From positions 9,397-34,641 of the forward strand of contig DCUN01000172.1 of assembly GCA_002327225.1 (NCBI GenBank): 25,245 nucleotides of DNA, read 5' to 3'. Below the pieces are notes generated by a model. The model was not told the DNA's origin. It ran no database searches and was given only the letters and a program-made list of their open reading frames with translations. Shown one piece after another: positions 7,556 through 15,496 of the stretch. The stretch's first letter is position 1, and each line of letters starts with the position of its first letter. The translations under genes were made by a program, and so were the position numbers. The stretch is from Desulfobulbaceae bacterium UBA2213. Lineage in GTDB: Bacteria; Desulfobacterota; Desulfobulbia; Desulfobulbales; Desulfocapsaceae.

Positions 7556-8875
7556 CTAAATTTGTTTCACTTTTTTGTTCAGCACCTCGACTTGGGCCGA
7601 GACGGAAAGATCCCGAACAATGCGGTCCGTCACCACCTTGATAGCATGAAGCACGGTTGCATGATCGCGGCCAAAGGCCTTGCCGATATCCGCCAGTGAC
7701 TGCTGGGTATGTGCCCGGCTGAGATACATGGCCACTTGCCGCGGAAAGACAATCGCCTTCTTACGGGTACGCGACTGCATATCCTGAACACTGACATTGA
7801 ACTGACTGCTGACAAACTCACCAATCATCATCGCCGTCAGATTTTTCGGGGGGCCGACAATCCCTTCCACTACCTCGCGGACAAGGGCCATCTCAATCTC
7901 GCCGCCCATCAGAGTGGACTTGGCGCGAATGGCAAGAATGGCGGATTCAATCTGCCGCACATCCCCCTTGATGTGCTGGGCAAGATAGGCAATCAAATCC
8001 TCATCAAGCAAAAGCCCATGAGATGCCGCCTTCTTATGGACAATCCGGTTGCGGGTCAGGATGTCCGGCTCCTGAATCGTGGTGACCAGCCCGGAAGTCA
8101 TCCGGGAACGAAACTCCTCATCAATGCCACTCAGGTCCCGAGGCGCGCTGTTGGCGGTCAGGATCACCCTCTTTCCCCCTTTGATCAGGGAATCAAGGAG
8201 CTCATTCAGCTCTTCCTGGGTCTTTTTCTTACCGGTCAGCGAATGGACATCTTCCACCAGCAGGATATCGCAATGGTCATGATATTTCCGTTTAAAACGA
8301 TCCATACTGTTCGTCTGAATCTCACGCACCATCTCGGCCGAAAATTGCTGGGCGGTCAGATAATGAAGCCGGGCCGCGGGAGAGGTGGCCAGGATCTGAT
8401 GAGCGACCGCATGGGTCAGATGACTCTTGCCAAGCCCTGTGGAGCTATTGATATAGAGACAGGGGCCAACGGCATCAGTGCCTACAACCATTGATTTACA
8501 CGCCGACAGGGCCAGGAGGTTACTGTCGCCTTCCATAAACTCATCAAAGGTATAACGGGGGTGCAGCGCCCGCACCGACGACCCGCCGGCCGGGATATGA
8601 GGCAGACGCAACTGACTCGCCTGTGACGACACGGGCAGGGCCTTCTGCCGCGCCTCACACAAAACAACCTTCCGAGTGCCGTCAATCGCATTCGCCTGCT
8701 CCTGGATCAGACTTAGATGATTCTGAGTCAGATGGGCGCGATAGAATCGATCCGGACAGGCGAGCCGTATGCTTTCATCATCACACTGTACACACTCAAG
8801 GGGTTCAATCCAGAGAGTATACATATTCTCCGCCAGGACATCACGCAAGCTCTCTTTTATCTTCTGCCACACCAT
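7556..8875 (-). CDS. dnaA: Chromosomal replication initiator DnaA (divergent form)
   Basis: This 439-residue protein has the full DnaA architecture. Domain I (residues 1-70) includes the W-I-E-P motif near residue 22 and a short linker follows. The AAA+ domain (about 105-320) opens with YTFDEFMEGDSNLLA, and the C-terminal DNA-binding domain carries the signature FGRDHATVLHAIK (401-413). The ATG at 8875 was chosen: AGGGGA precedes it at a good distance, while a TTG at 8890 would bury that site. Oddities: the Walker A motif reads SSTGLGKS (144-151) where most DnaA proteins have GGVGLGKT, and Walker B reads LLVED (205-209) with Glu replacing the first Asp of the usual DD. Sensor and box VII arginines (FRSRMTSGL) are kept. 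It lies beside a region rich in DnaA-box-like motifs. It could be a second, specialised DnaA paralogue, but nothing here proves that. Confidence 0.93.
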   Translation of the reverse strand: MVWQKIKESLRDVLAENMYTLWIEPLECVQCDDESIRLACPDRFYRAHLTQNHLSLIQEQANAIDGTRKVVLCEARQKALPVSSQASQLRLPHIPAGGSSVRALHPRYTFDEFMEGDSNLLALSACKSMVVGTDAVGPCLYINSSTGLGKSHLTHAVAHQILATSPAARLHYLTAQQFSAEMVREIQTNSMDRFKRKYHDHCDILLVEDVHSLTGKKKTQEELNELLDSLIKGGKRVILTANSAPRDLSGIDEEFRSRMTSGLVTTIQEPDILTRNRIVHKKAASHGLLLDEDLIAYLAQHIKGDVRQIESAILAIRAKSTLMGGEIEMALVREVVEGIVGPPKNLTAMMIGEFVSSQFNVSVQDMQSRTRKKAIVFPRQVAMYLSRAHTQQSLADIGKAFGRDHATVLHAIKVVTDRIVRDLSVSAQVEVLNKKVKQI

Positions 8876-8967
8876 GCCAGTTCCCCTCAAGGTCTTACTT
8901 TAAAGCCGATACACAGCTATTTGAGACAATTTACTCATAAATAAAGCCACCATGTTCTTTCAAGACG

Positions 8968-8995
8968 GTTGAGAAAAAATAAAAAAAATCTCAAC
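8968..8995. repeat. Inverted repeat flanking an A tract upstream of dnaA
   Basis: GTTGAGA (8968-8974) and TCTCAAC (8989-8995) are perfect inverted repeats around 14 bases that are all A except one T. It is about 95 bases upstream of the dnaA start. It might be a regulator site, a duplex-unwinding element or an RNA hairpin; the sequence does not decide. Confidence 0.5.
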
Positions 8996-9240
8996 AAAAA
9001 GAAATCAACCCCCTGAACGACAACTCTCTTTCCAAGAACCAGGATTTCTATTCCAGCAAGTCACGCCACGATATAAACTCTAAATCCCACAGTCAGTCAA
9101 CGGCGATTGATGCCTATTTATCAATGCTTTTCATCTAAGGAAGGTATCGACGCAAGAGCGCGTGACCCTTGACCTCCAGCTCCACTGGCGTTCTAAACCC
9201 TTACCTTTTGGGCTTTGACAAAATCTCTCTTTTTATCGTG

Positions 9241-9422
9241 TTATCCTCACGGCTTATTCACACCACGCACAAGTTATTAACATTTAACACACGATCAACA
9301 TCTCGTCACAGATCAATAAAACGACATATTACTTTAAATATCGCAATATTTCGCTGAAGACATTTTTAATATATCGCTATTTCAGCCACTCCCGTTCAAA
9401 CAGTTTTTTCTTTTTTTTCACA
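9241..9422. other. Candidate chromosomal replication origin (oriC)
   Basis: Next to dnaA lie DnaA-box-like 9-mers in one orientation: TTATCCTCA (9241-9249), TTATTCACA (9254-9262, a full match to the relaxed box TTWTNCACA) and TTATTAACA (9274-9282). A fourth relaxed match, TTTTTCACA, is at 9414-9422. Between them is a very AT-rich segment (9325-9420) with an imperfect direct repeat of TATCGC..ATTTC (9338-9351 and 9372-9383). Boxes, an AT-rich unwinding candidate and dnaA adjacency together fit a bacterial origin. A perfect TTATCCACA was not found, and skew could not be computed. Confidence 0.5.
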
Positions 9423-9536
9423 CAAGATCATTCAAAGCCGACGCAACCACTGTGTCAGTCAATCGTTTACAGGCAGTCGCTTACAGACGCCCAGGGAAAG
9501 ACAACACCCTCATTCCTATCCGCCCCATGCTCTTCC

Positions 9537-10310
9537 TCAATCATATTCGGACACCCGGGCAACCGTCACCACGTAAACCTCAACGGCGCCGGCGGCAAGC
9601 AGGGTCTTGGCGCACTCGCTGACCGTAGTGCCGGTGGTGAGGACATCATCAACCAGAAAGATCCGCCGTCCATAGACGGCATCCGGATACCTGACCGCAA
9701 AGGCGGCCCTCAGGTTCTTTCTTCGGGCGGCGCCATCGAGTGTAGTCTGCGGCGGTGTGTCGCGCGTCCGGATCATCGCATCCACCAGAAGTGCAGCCCC
9801 AGCCTGCGGGAAAAAAATCCTGGCCAGCAACAGTGATTGATTGAGACCTCGTTTTTTCAAACGGCGGGGAAAGAGCGGAACCGGAATAATACGATCAACT
9901 GCCGGCCGAAACTCTTGAGCAAGGTCGTAAGCAAACGGTTCAATAACGTGCGCCAGGGCGGGCAGGGTTGAGCTATCCGCGGCATATTTCAGAAGATGAA
10001 GCAGGTGACTGACCGGCTCCTCATAACGGACGACTGCCCGCGCCCTGGCATACACGGGTGGCTGGCGCAGACAAAAACCGCAGAGATGATCACCACCACT
10101 GCTGTCAGGAAGCCCCCGACCACAGCAGGAACAGAGTGGAGATTGCAGATAATGGATCGTTGAGAGGCAGTCGGAGCAGATCACCTGTCCCTTGCGGGGA
10201 AGACCAAGCCGGCAGCAAGAACAGCGGCTGGGGAAGATCATCTCCACACAGCCATCGGCCCATTCTTTCCAGAAATTCATAAGGGAAACAAGGCCAGAGA
10301 TAACATACAA
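9537..10310 (-). CDS. comF: ComF-family phosphoribosyltransferase-like protein
   Basis: A 257-residue ComF/GntX-type protein. The N-terminal part has four CxxC pairs (C30/C33, C45/C48, C60/C63, C77/C80), enough for two zinc sites. The C-terminal part is a type I phosphoribosyltransferase fold with RLKKRGLNQSLLLA (150-163) and the PRPP-binding loop IFLVDDVLTTGTTV (217-230), all acidic and TTGT residues intact. Homologues are needed for DNA uptake during natural transformation, but many non-competent bacteria also carry this gene, so competence is not shown. Start choice is uncertain: TTG at 10310 has AGGAGG 14 bases upstream, while ATG at 10280 has no ribosome site. The gene stands alone behind its own promoter. 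Confidence 0.9.
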   Translation of the reverse strand: MYVISGLVSLMNFWKEWADGCVEMIFPSRCSCCRLGLPRKGQVICSDCLSTIHYLQSPLCSCCGRGLPDSSGGDHLCGFCLRQPPVYARARAVVRYEEPVSHLLHLLKYAADSSTLPALAHVIEPFAYDLAQEFRPAVDRIIPVPLFPRRLKKRGLNQSLLLARIFFPQAGAALLVDAMIRTRDTPPQTTLDGAARRKNLRAAFAVRYPDAVYGRRIFLVDDVLTTGTTVSECAKTLLAAGAVEVYVVTVARVSEYD

Positions 10311-10364
10311 AAAGGCAAGAGGAACCTCCTTCTGTTCAATGAGTAAGTGGAACCCTTCTCTCTT

Positions 10365-10392
10365 TTTATCGAGCCCGACTCCATCTTGTCAA
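10365..10392 (-). promoter_or_regulatory. Promoter of comF
   Basis: On the minus strand TTGACA (10392-10387), a perfect -35 box, is followed after 16 bases by GATAAA (10370-10365), matching four of six -10 positions. The start of transcription would be about 50 bases upstream of the comF start codon. The -35 box lies inside a palindrome. Confidence 0.6.
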
Positions 10393-10400
10393 GACAAGAT
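10383..10400. promoter_or_regulatory. Palindrome overlapping the comF -35 box
   Basis: ATCTTGTC (10383-10390) and GACAAGAT (10393-10400) are perfect 8-bp inverted repeats separated by AA. The palindrome covers the -35 box of the comF promoter, as expected for a repressor operator. No matching regulator was recognised. As RNA its two-base loop is too tight for a good hairpin, which favours a DNA site. Confidence 0.55.
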
Positions 10401-10635
10401 GACAAGCAGCTTCACTCCTGGCTGAAAAAACGAGGGCTGGAAACAGTTCAAAAAAGATGTTTTTTCTGTAAATTCATGATAGCGTAAAATCGATTTATCA
10501 TAAGAGGAACTTGAAAAGACAGGATTTTCGTTCAATGGAACGGTCAATTCGGCCCACTCATCGAAAATATGTCAAAAATTTTCTTTTGAGGTTCCCATAA
10601 TCAAGACCTGTGCAGGGATTCTGGAGTCAACTGTC

Positions 10636-11793
10636 GTGCAAACATATTCGCCCCCTAACAAAATGCTCGGTGTTCTCATCGGCGGCTCCGGTCTTATCGG
10701 TGGTACCCTCGCCCACTATTTCAAAACCAAAACTACCGATTCCATTGAGCTCCGGGCCCCGAGCAGCAAAAAACTCTCCATCAGAAACGCCGGCGACATC
10801 CGCGACTACCTCAAACGGGTCCGCCCTGATTTTGTTATCAATACCGCTATCGCCAACATTGGCTCCGACTCTCAACTCGCCTTTGAGGTCAACTATCTTG
10901 GCACCCTGAACCTCGCTCGTGCCGCGGCAGCCCTGGGCATCCCCTATATCCATATCAGCTCGGCCGCCATCCTGCCATACGGTGAGGAGATCAAAGAGGA
11001 AGAGCACCTGCCCCTCACCGCCCAGCTGAACAACTATGCAAAATCGAAGCTGATGGCCGAACAGACCCTGCGACACATGCACCAGAATGTCGGACTCGAC
11101 TACACCGCTATCCGCCTGGCTGTCGTGTACGGTGAACATGACCATAAGATCCAGGGGTTCCATCGCCTTTTTTTTTCCATTGCTGACCAAGCCATGCCGG
11201 TTCTTTTTACCAAAAAAAAAGTACTGCACTCCTACTCCAATGCCGACAAGCTGCCCTATTTCGTCCACCATGTCCTCTTGAACCGCCAGGAGTTTTCCGG
11301 TGAGACCTATCATTTTGTCGACAAAGAGCCGGTGGAACTTGCAAACCTGATTCTCACCATCAAGTCATACCTGGAGGTCAGGACACCACGCGAAATCTAT
11401 GTCCCTTATCCTGTGGCCACGATTGGCAAAAAGACCATGGAGATCCTCCTTAAAGTTTTCTCAAAAATTGGTCTGAAGGCAAGCCTGCCGGCAGAATTGA
11501 TGTTCCTTGAAAGTTTCTACAAGACCCAGACCCTGTCATCGAGCAAACTGCGCAGCTCAAGCTTCCAAGATCCAATGCCCGAAGAGACCATCTACACCAA
11601 GCTTCCGGCCCTGGTGATCTACTACCTGACCCGCTGGAGCCATCAGAATCTCATCTCCACCTTCAGCGAGTCCATGATCCAGGCAACTGCCATGGACACC
11701 GAGTTTCAGCAGGCGCCGCAAGCGCTGCTGAACAACATCCACCAGGACTCCATCAGCCCCTTTGCAGATCTCTGCGACGTCCCCGAGCCATGA
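10636..11793 (+). CDS. NAD(P)-dependent epimerase/dehydratase, extended SDR family
   Basis: A 385-residue protein with an N-terminal Rossmann fold: the nucleotide loop is GGSGLIGG (residues 16-23), followed by the VINTAI and HISSAA strands and the active-site pair in YAKSK. These are marks of extended short-chain dehydrogenases that act on nucleotide sugars or related substrates. The C-terminal third (about 250-385) is not recognisable and differs from common sugar epimerases. The GTG at 10636 was chosen because GGAG lies 9 bases upstream; an ATG at 10663 has no ribosome site. Its stop overlaps the acyltransferase start by four bases, so the two are co-translated and may act on one lipid or envelope pathway. 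The exact substrate cannot be told. Confidence 0.85.
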   Translation: MQTYSPPNKMLGVLIGGSGLIGGTLAHYFKTKTTDSIELRAPSSKKLSIRNAGDIRDYLKRVRPDFVINTAIANIGSDSQLAFEVNYLGTLNLARAAAALGIPYIHISSAAILPYGEEIKEEEHLPLTAQLNNYAKSKLMAEQTLRHMHQNVGLDYTAIRLAVVYGEHDHKIQGFHRLFFSIADQAMPVLFTKKKVLHSYSNADKLPYFVHHVLLNRQEFSGETYHFVDKEPVELANLILTIKSYLEVRTPREIYVPYPVATIGKKTMEILLKVFSKIGLKASLPAELMFLESFYKTQTLSSSKLRSSSFQDPMPEETIYTKLPALVIYYLTRWSHQNLISTFSESMIQATAMDTEFQQAPQALLNNIHQDSISPFADLCDVPEP

Positions 11794-12512
11794 CAGCCGC
11801 AACGTTCATCCGTGGCGGAAGCCTCCTGCTTCTTGCTCCTTTTGTGACCATGTACTACAGTCTGGCCATGACCATCGCCATCTTTCTCCTGCATCTTCCT
11901 GAAGACAAGCTGCAACGCTATCCCCGGCAATGGGCCAGACTCTTTTGCCTCATCGCCGGCGTACGGGTGCGCATCGAAGGGGCTGAAAAAATCCAGCCAC
12001 AGAGCGGATATATCTACTGCGCCAATCACCTCAGCCAGTTTGACATCTTCAGTTTCCAGGGCTACTTCCCCTTCAGCTTCCGCTGGCTGGCCAAAGCGGA
12101 ACTGTTCAAGACCCCTTTTCTTGGTCGCGCCATGAGCAATGCCGGGGCCATCGCCATTAATCGCAGTCATGGCAGAGAGGCCCTAAAGAGCCTTCAACAG
12201 GCCGCAGAGCGGATACAAGGCGGCACCTCTGTCCTTATCTTTCCCGAAGGAACCAGATCAGCCAACGGCATACTTCAGTCCTTCAAGGGCGGGGCCATGC
12301 TCCTGGCCATCAAGGCAGGAGTCCCTATCGTCCCCGTCGCCTTTATCGGTTCATATTCTGTTCTGCCGAAAGGAACCCTCTTTGCCCGTCCTGGTACCAT
12401 CACGATCAAAATTGGTGCCCCGGTGGTCGTCACCGGCTACAGCAACAAAGACAAACAGGAACTGGCCATTATTATCCATGATAAAGTGAATGAGCTTCTC
12501 AAAAACCGCTGA
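11790..12512 (+). CDS. 1-acyl-glycerol-3-phosphate acyltransferase family protein (PlsC-like)
   Basis: A 240-residue membrane acyltransferase. A hydrophobic N-terminal segment (residues 10-36) anchors it in the inner membrane. The catalytic NHLSQFD motif (H80 and D85 of HX4D) and the acceptor-binding FPEGTRS motif (151-157) are both present, with a correctly placed block III (AGAIAINRS). The family transfers an acyl chain from acyl-ACP or acyl-CoA to lysophosphatidate; related enzymes acylate ornithine lipids and other acceptors. Translational coupling by ATGA to an SDR gene makes an accessory lipid modification possible besides plain phospholipid synthesis. Length is normal for the family. 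Confidence 0.92.
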   Translation: MTAATFIRGGSLLLLAPFVTMYYSLAMTIAIFLLHLPEDKLQRYPRQWARLFCLIAGVRVRIEGAEKIQPQSGYIYCANHLSQFDIFSFQGYFPFSFRWLAKAELFKTPFLGRAMSNAGAIAINRSHGREALKSLQQAAERIQGGTSVLIFPEGTRSANGILQSFKGGAMLLAIKAGVPIVPVAFIGSYSVLPKGTLFARPGTITIKIGAPVVVTGYSNKDKQELAIIIHDKVNELLKNR

Positions 12513-12549
12513 TAAAATCATTTTTTCCCGATAGAACCATTTGCCCTCT

Positions 12550-12577
12550 TTGCAAAAAAAATTAAACATGGCATAAT
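12550..12577 (+). promoter_or_regulatory. Candidate promoter of bamA
   Basis: TTGCAA (12550-12555), 16 bases of mostly A/T spacer, then CATAAT (12572-12577), matching four and five of six consensus positions. It is about 135 bases before the bamA start, in the 199-base gap after the acyltransferase gene, so bamA can be transcribed on its own. Confidence 0.5.
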
Positions 12578-12711
12578 ACTTTGATTCTTTTCCAAGATGT
12601 CCATCGTTTAGGTGCAATACGTCTTACAAGAAAGAAAAAAATTAATCCTAAAATAACCATTTTATTTTCTCATATCCTCAAGCATCCTGTTTTTCAAAAA
12701 GGACCACTCTT

Positions 12712-15408
12712 ATGAATTGCCCACGAAGATCTGTATCTCCGGCCCGTCCATCCTTTTCTGCCATCGCAAGACTGTCCCTGCTTCTTCTGCATTTCGTACT
12801 GTGTGGTCTTGCGGCCTCCCCGGCCGCTGCCGTTGAACAGAACACCACCTTTCTGCCAGCCAAGATCAACAGTGCCGGTAATGCAGCCGCCCTGACAAGC
12901 CAGGCTGATAAGGCCCTGGCCGCAGCCCTGACCACCCATGGCTTTACCATGCTTGAACGCGGCCAGGCCGTACAGATGCTCAATTATTCCGGTGCCTGGC
13001 CTCCTGCAACCCAAGAGCTGCAGGCACTTTCTCAGAAGACGGGCCAGGACTATGTGGCCGTTGGCAGCGTAACTGCTATTGGCGACCAGGTCAGTATTGA
13101 CTACAAGGTCTATGACCTGCTTGAAGGATCCGCGCCAAAGTCCTATTACCGCCACGGTGAGTCCCTGAAAAATTTATCCTCGATCATGGAGGAGATAAGC
13201 AAAGAGATAATCCGTTTCACCCATCGGCAGCAGGTCATCGCCTCAATCGGGCCGGAGGGGAACAAACGCATTGATTCAGGGGCAATCGCCCGCAAGATCC
13301 AGAGCAAGGTTGGAGATCTCTATTCTCCAGCGGCCTTACGGAATGACCTCAAGGCCATTTTCGCCATGGGTTATTTTGACAATGTCAACGTCAAGGTTGA
13401 AGAGAGTGGAGACGGTAAGAATATCATCTTCCAGATCACCGAAAAACCTCTGATCAAAACAGTTGAATTTTCAGGCATTGATGAGCTCGATGAGACCGAG
13501 GTGAAAGAGGCGGCCAACGTCACCACCAACACCATCGTCAACCCCGCTACCATTAACAAGAGCGGTGAGGCCATCAAGGCCCTGTATAAATCCAAAGGCT
13601 ACTATGACACCAAGGTAACAACCCAGATCAGCTACCCTGACAAAGACCAGGCGGTGGTAAAATACACCATTGAAGAAGGGGCAAAGATCTATATCAAAGA
13701 GATCGCCTTTGTCGGCAATAACAGCTTTGACAGCAAAGAACTCGCTGATGTCATCAAAACCTCAGAAAAAGGATTTCTCTCCTGGATCACTGAGTCCGGT
13801 CTGATGAAGGCTGAACAGTTAAACCAGGATGCCGCCGCGATCGGCTCTTTCTACAACAATCAGGGGTTCCTGGAAGTCAAGGTCAGCGATCCCGTGGTCA
13901 GACAGGAGGGCGAGTGGCTCTATATCACCTTTAATGTCGAAGAGGGCCCGCGCTACAAGGTCGGGACCATCAACATCAAAGGCGACCTGATTAGTGACAA
14001 ACAGGAGTTGCGCGATCTTCTCACTGTGCAGAACGAAAAGTTCATCAACAGAAAGGTCTTACGCGAGGATGTTCTCAAAATAAGCGATTATTACGCAGAG
14101 CGCGGCTACGCCTTTGCCGACGTCCGGCCCAACCTGGATAAATCAGTGACCGGCGAACGGGTTGATATCGTGATCGATATCGACAAGGGAGAACTGGTTT
14201 ATATCAACCGGATCACCATCACCGGCAATACCCGTACCCGCGACAATGTCATCCGCCGCGAAATAGAGGTCCAGGAAGGTGGAGTTTTTGATTCAAAGGC
14301 CCTGCGTACCAGCAGTGAGCAACTCCAGCGCCTGGAATTCTTTGAAGAGGTGAATATCAATCCGGAACCGTCTCTTGATCCCGCCAAGATGAATGTGGTC
14401 GTCGATGTGAAGGAGAAAAACACCGGACAGTTCTCCGTGGGCATGGGCTACAGCTCTGTTGACAGCCTGATGTTCATGGCTGAGGTTGCCGAGAACAACT
14501 TTCTGGGTCGAGGCGATCGGGTCTCACTCTCCGGAAATGTCAGCGCCAACAGTACCCAGTTTAATCTCAGTTACACTGATCCCCGCCTTCGTGATTCACA
14601 ACTGTCCTGGGGCGCTGATCTCTATAACATGACCCGCGAATATGATGATTACGACAAGGATTCCACAGGCGGAGCGCTCCGCCTGGGCTACCCTGTCTGG
14701 GAAAAATGGAAGGCCTTCGGCGCCTACAGCTATGAAGATACCGAGCTCTCCGACCTGTCTGCCTTGGCGCTTGTCGACCCCATAATCCTCCAATCCCTGA
14801 ACATCAATATCACCAGTGCGGTCAAGCTCGCCCTGGTGCGCGATAGCAGAGACCGGATCACCTCGCCCAGCAAAGGCTCACAGAATCAGGTCAGTGTAAA
14901 ATATGCCGGCGGCCCCTTTGCAGGAGACGCCGAGTTCACCAAGCTCGAGGCATCCTCAGGCTGGTTCTTCCCCCTGCCCTGGGAGACCGTCTTTCATCTG
15001 AAAGGCTCTGCCGGTCAGATCTGGGAAAACAAGACCAACAGACTTCCAGTCTATGAGCGCTTCTATCTGGGCGGCATGAACTCGATTCGTGGTTTTGAAT
15101 ATGGCATGGCCAGCCCCATGGTGAATAGTGTCCGCATCGGCGGGGACAAGATGTGGTACGGTAACTTTGAATACATCTTCCCGCTCGCCAAAGAGGCCGG
15201 ACTCAATGGTGTCGTCTTCTTTGACATCGGCAAAAACATGGCCGAGGATGTGGACTGGACGATAGAGGACTACAACAAGGCCACAGGGCTTGAGTTGCGC
15301 TGGCTCTCACCAATGGGGCCCCTCCGCCTGGTCTGGGGATATAATCTGGATCCGAAAGAGGATGAAGACACATCTGTGTGGGACTTCTCCATTGGCGGAG
15401 GATTTTAA
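12712..15408 (+). CDS. bamA: Outer-membrane protein assembly factor BamA with extra N-terminal domain
   Basis: An 898-residue Omp85 protein that inserts beta-barrels into the outer membrane. The signal peptide ends near residue 40 (SPAAA). Residues about 42-170 form an additional alpha/beta domain (a segment with ADKALAAAL, then VAVGSVTAIGDQVSID) that resembles TolB-N-like or lipoprotein-associated domains and is absent from E. coli BamA. Several POTRA domains follow (about 175-560), with conserved repeats such as GYYDTKV, GFLEVKV and GYAFADV. The 16-strand surface-antigen barrel contains the conserved SIRGFEYG loop motif around residue 790 and ends in phenylalanine (GGGF). AAGGA precedes the ATG. 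Standard neighbours skp and lpxD are not next to it. A strong terminator closes the unit. Confidence 0.95.
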   Translation: MNCPRRSVSPARPSFSAIARLSLLLLHFVLCGLAASPAAAVEQNTTFLPAKINSAGNAAALTSQADKALAAALTTHGFTMLERGQAVQMLNYSGAWPPATQELQALSQKTGQDYVAVGSVTAIGDQVSIDYKVYDLLEGSAPKSYYRHGESLKNLSSIMEEISKEIIRFTHRQQVIASIGPEGNKRIDSGAIARKIQSKVGDLYSPAALRNDLKAIFAMGYFDNVNVKVEESGDGKNIIFQITEKPLIKTVEFSGIDELDETEVKEAANVTTNTIVNPATINKSGEAIKALYKSKGYYDTKVTTQISYPDKDQAVVKYTIEEGAKIYIKEIAFVGNNSFDSKELADVIKTSEKGFLSWITESGLMKAEQLNQDAAAIGSFYNNQGFLEVKVSDPVVRQEGEWLYITFNVEEGPRYKVGTINIKGDLISDKQELRDLLTVQNEKFINRKVLREDVLKISDYYAERGYAFADVRPNLDKSVTGERVDIVIDIDKGELVYINRITITGNTRTRDNVIRREIEVQEGGVFDSKALRTSSEQLQRLEFFEEVNINPEPSLDPAKMNVVVDVKEKNTGQFSVGMGYSSVDSLMFMAEVAENNFLGRGDRVSLSGNVSANSTQFNLSYTDPRLRDSQLSWGADLYNMTREYDDYDKDSTGGALRLGYPVWEKWKAFGAYSYEDTELSDLSALALVDPIILQSLNINITSAVKLALVRDSRDRITSPSKGSQNQVSVKYAGGPFAGDAEFTKLEASSGWFFPLPWETVFHLKGSAGQIWENKTNRLPVYERFYLGGMNSIRGFEYGMASPMVNSVRIGGDKMWYGNFEYIFPLAKEAGLNGVVFFDIGKNMAEDVDWTIEDYNKATGLELRWLSPMGPLRLVWGYNLDPKEDEDTSVWDFSIGGGF

Positions 15409-15449
15409 GAACCCTCTTCTTCTTTCCACCCATCATTTCTTATTCTTTT

Positions 15450-15483
15450 GCCGGCTGCACGTGTGCAGCCGGCACTTTTTTTT
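15450..15483 (+). terminator. Rho-independent terminator after bamA
   Basis: A GC-rich hairpin with arms GCCGGCTGCAC (15450-15460) and GTGCAGCCGGC (15463-15473), in practice a stem of about 10 pairs with a tetraloop, is followed by AC and eight T. It lies 41 bases after the bamA stop and only 13 bases before the mfd start codon. Confidence 0.92.
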
Positions 15484-15496
15484 ATTCCGTCACAAG

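Larger units (their letters stand above)
8876..9536. other. AT-rich intergenic region between comF and dnaA
   Basis: About 660 bases with no convincing gene; a 62-codon frame at 9169-9357 lacks a ribosome site and family features. It contains the dnaA leader, an A-tract bracketed by a perfect 7-bp inverted repeat (8968-8995), a cluster of DnaA-box-like 9-mers (9241-9282), AT-rich repeats (9330-9385), a long T tract (9404-9418) and a pair of TTACAG repeats near 9467 and 9481. Confidence 0.6.
10311..10635. other. Divergent intergenic region between comF and the epimerase gene
   Basis: About 325 bases without a gene. It carries the comF promoter and palindrome, an inverted repeat ATGATA/TATCAT (10476-10481 and 10496-10501) that encloses part of the 10-bp palindrome AAATCGATTT (10487-10496), and only weak promoter matches toward the epimerase gene. 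Confidence 0.5.

Noticed and set aside
9169..9357. 62-codon open frame inside the putative origin
   Set aside because: Low-complexity Ser/Thr/His composition, no ribosome site, and the DNA there is better explained by origin-like motifs.
15290..15496. Upstream extension of the mfd reading frame into bamA
   Set aside because: It overlaps the BamA C-terminus and the terminator, has no ribosome site, and the family start fits the ATG at 15497.
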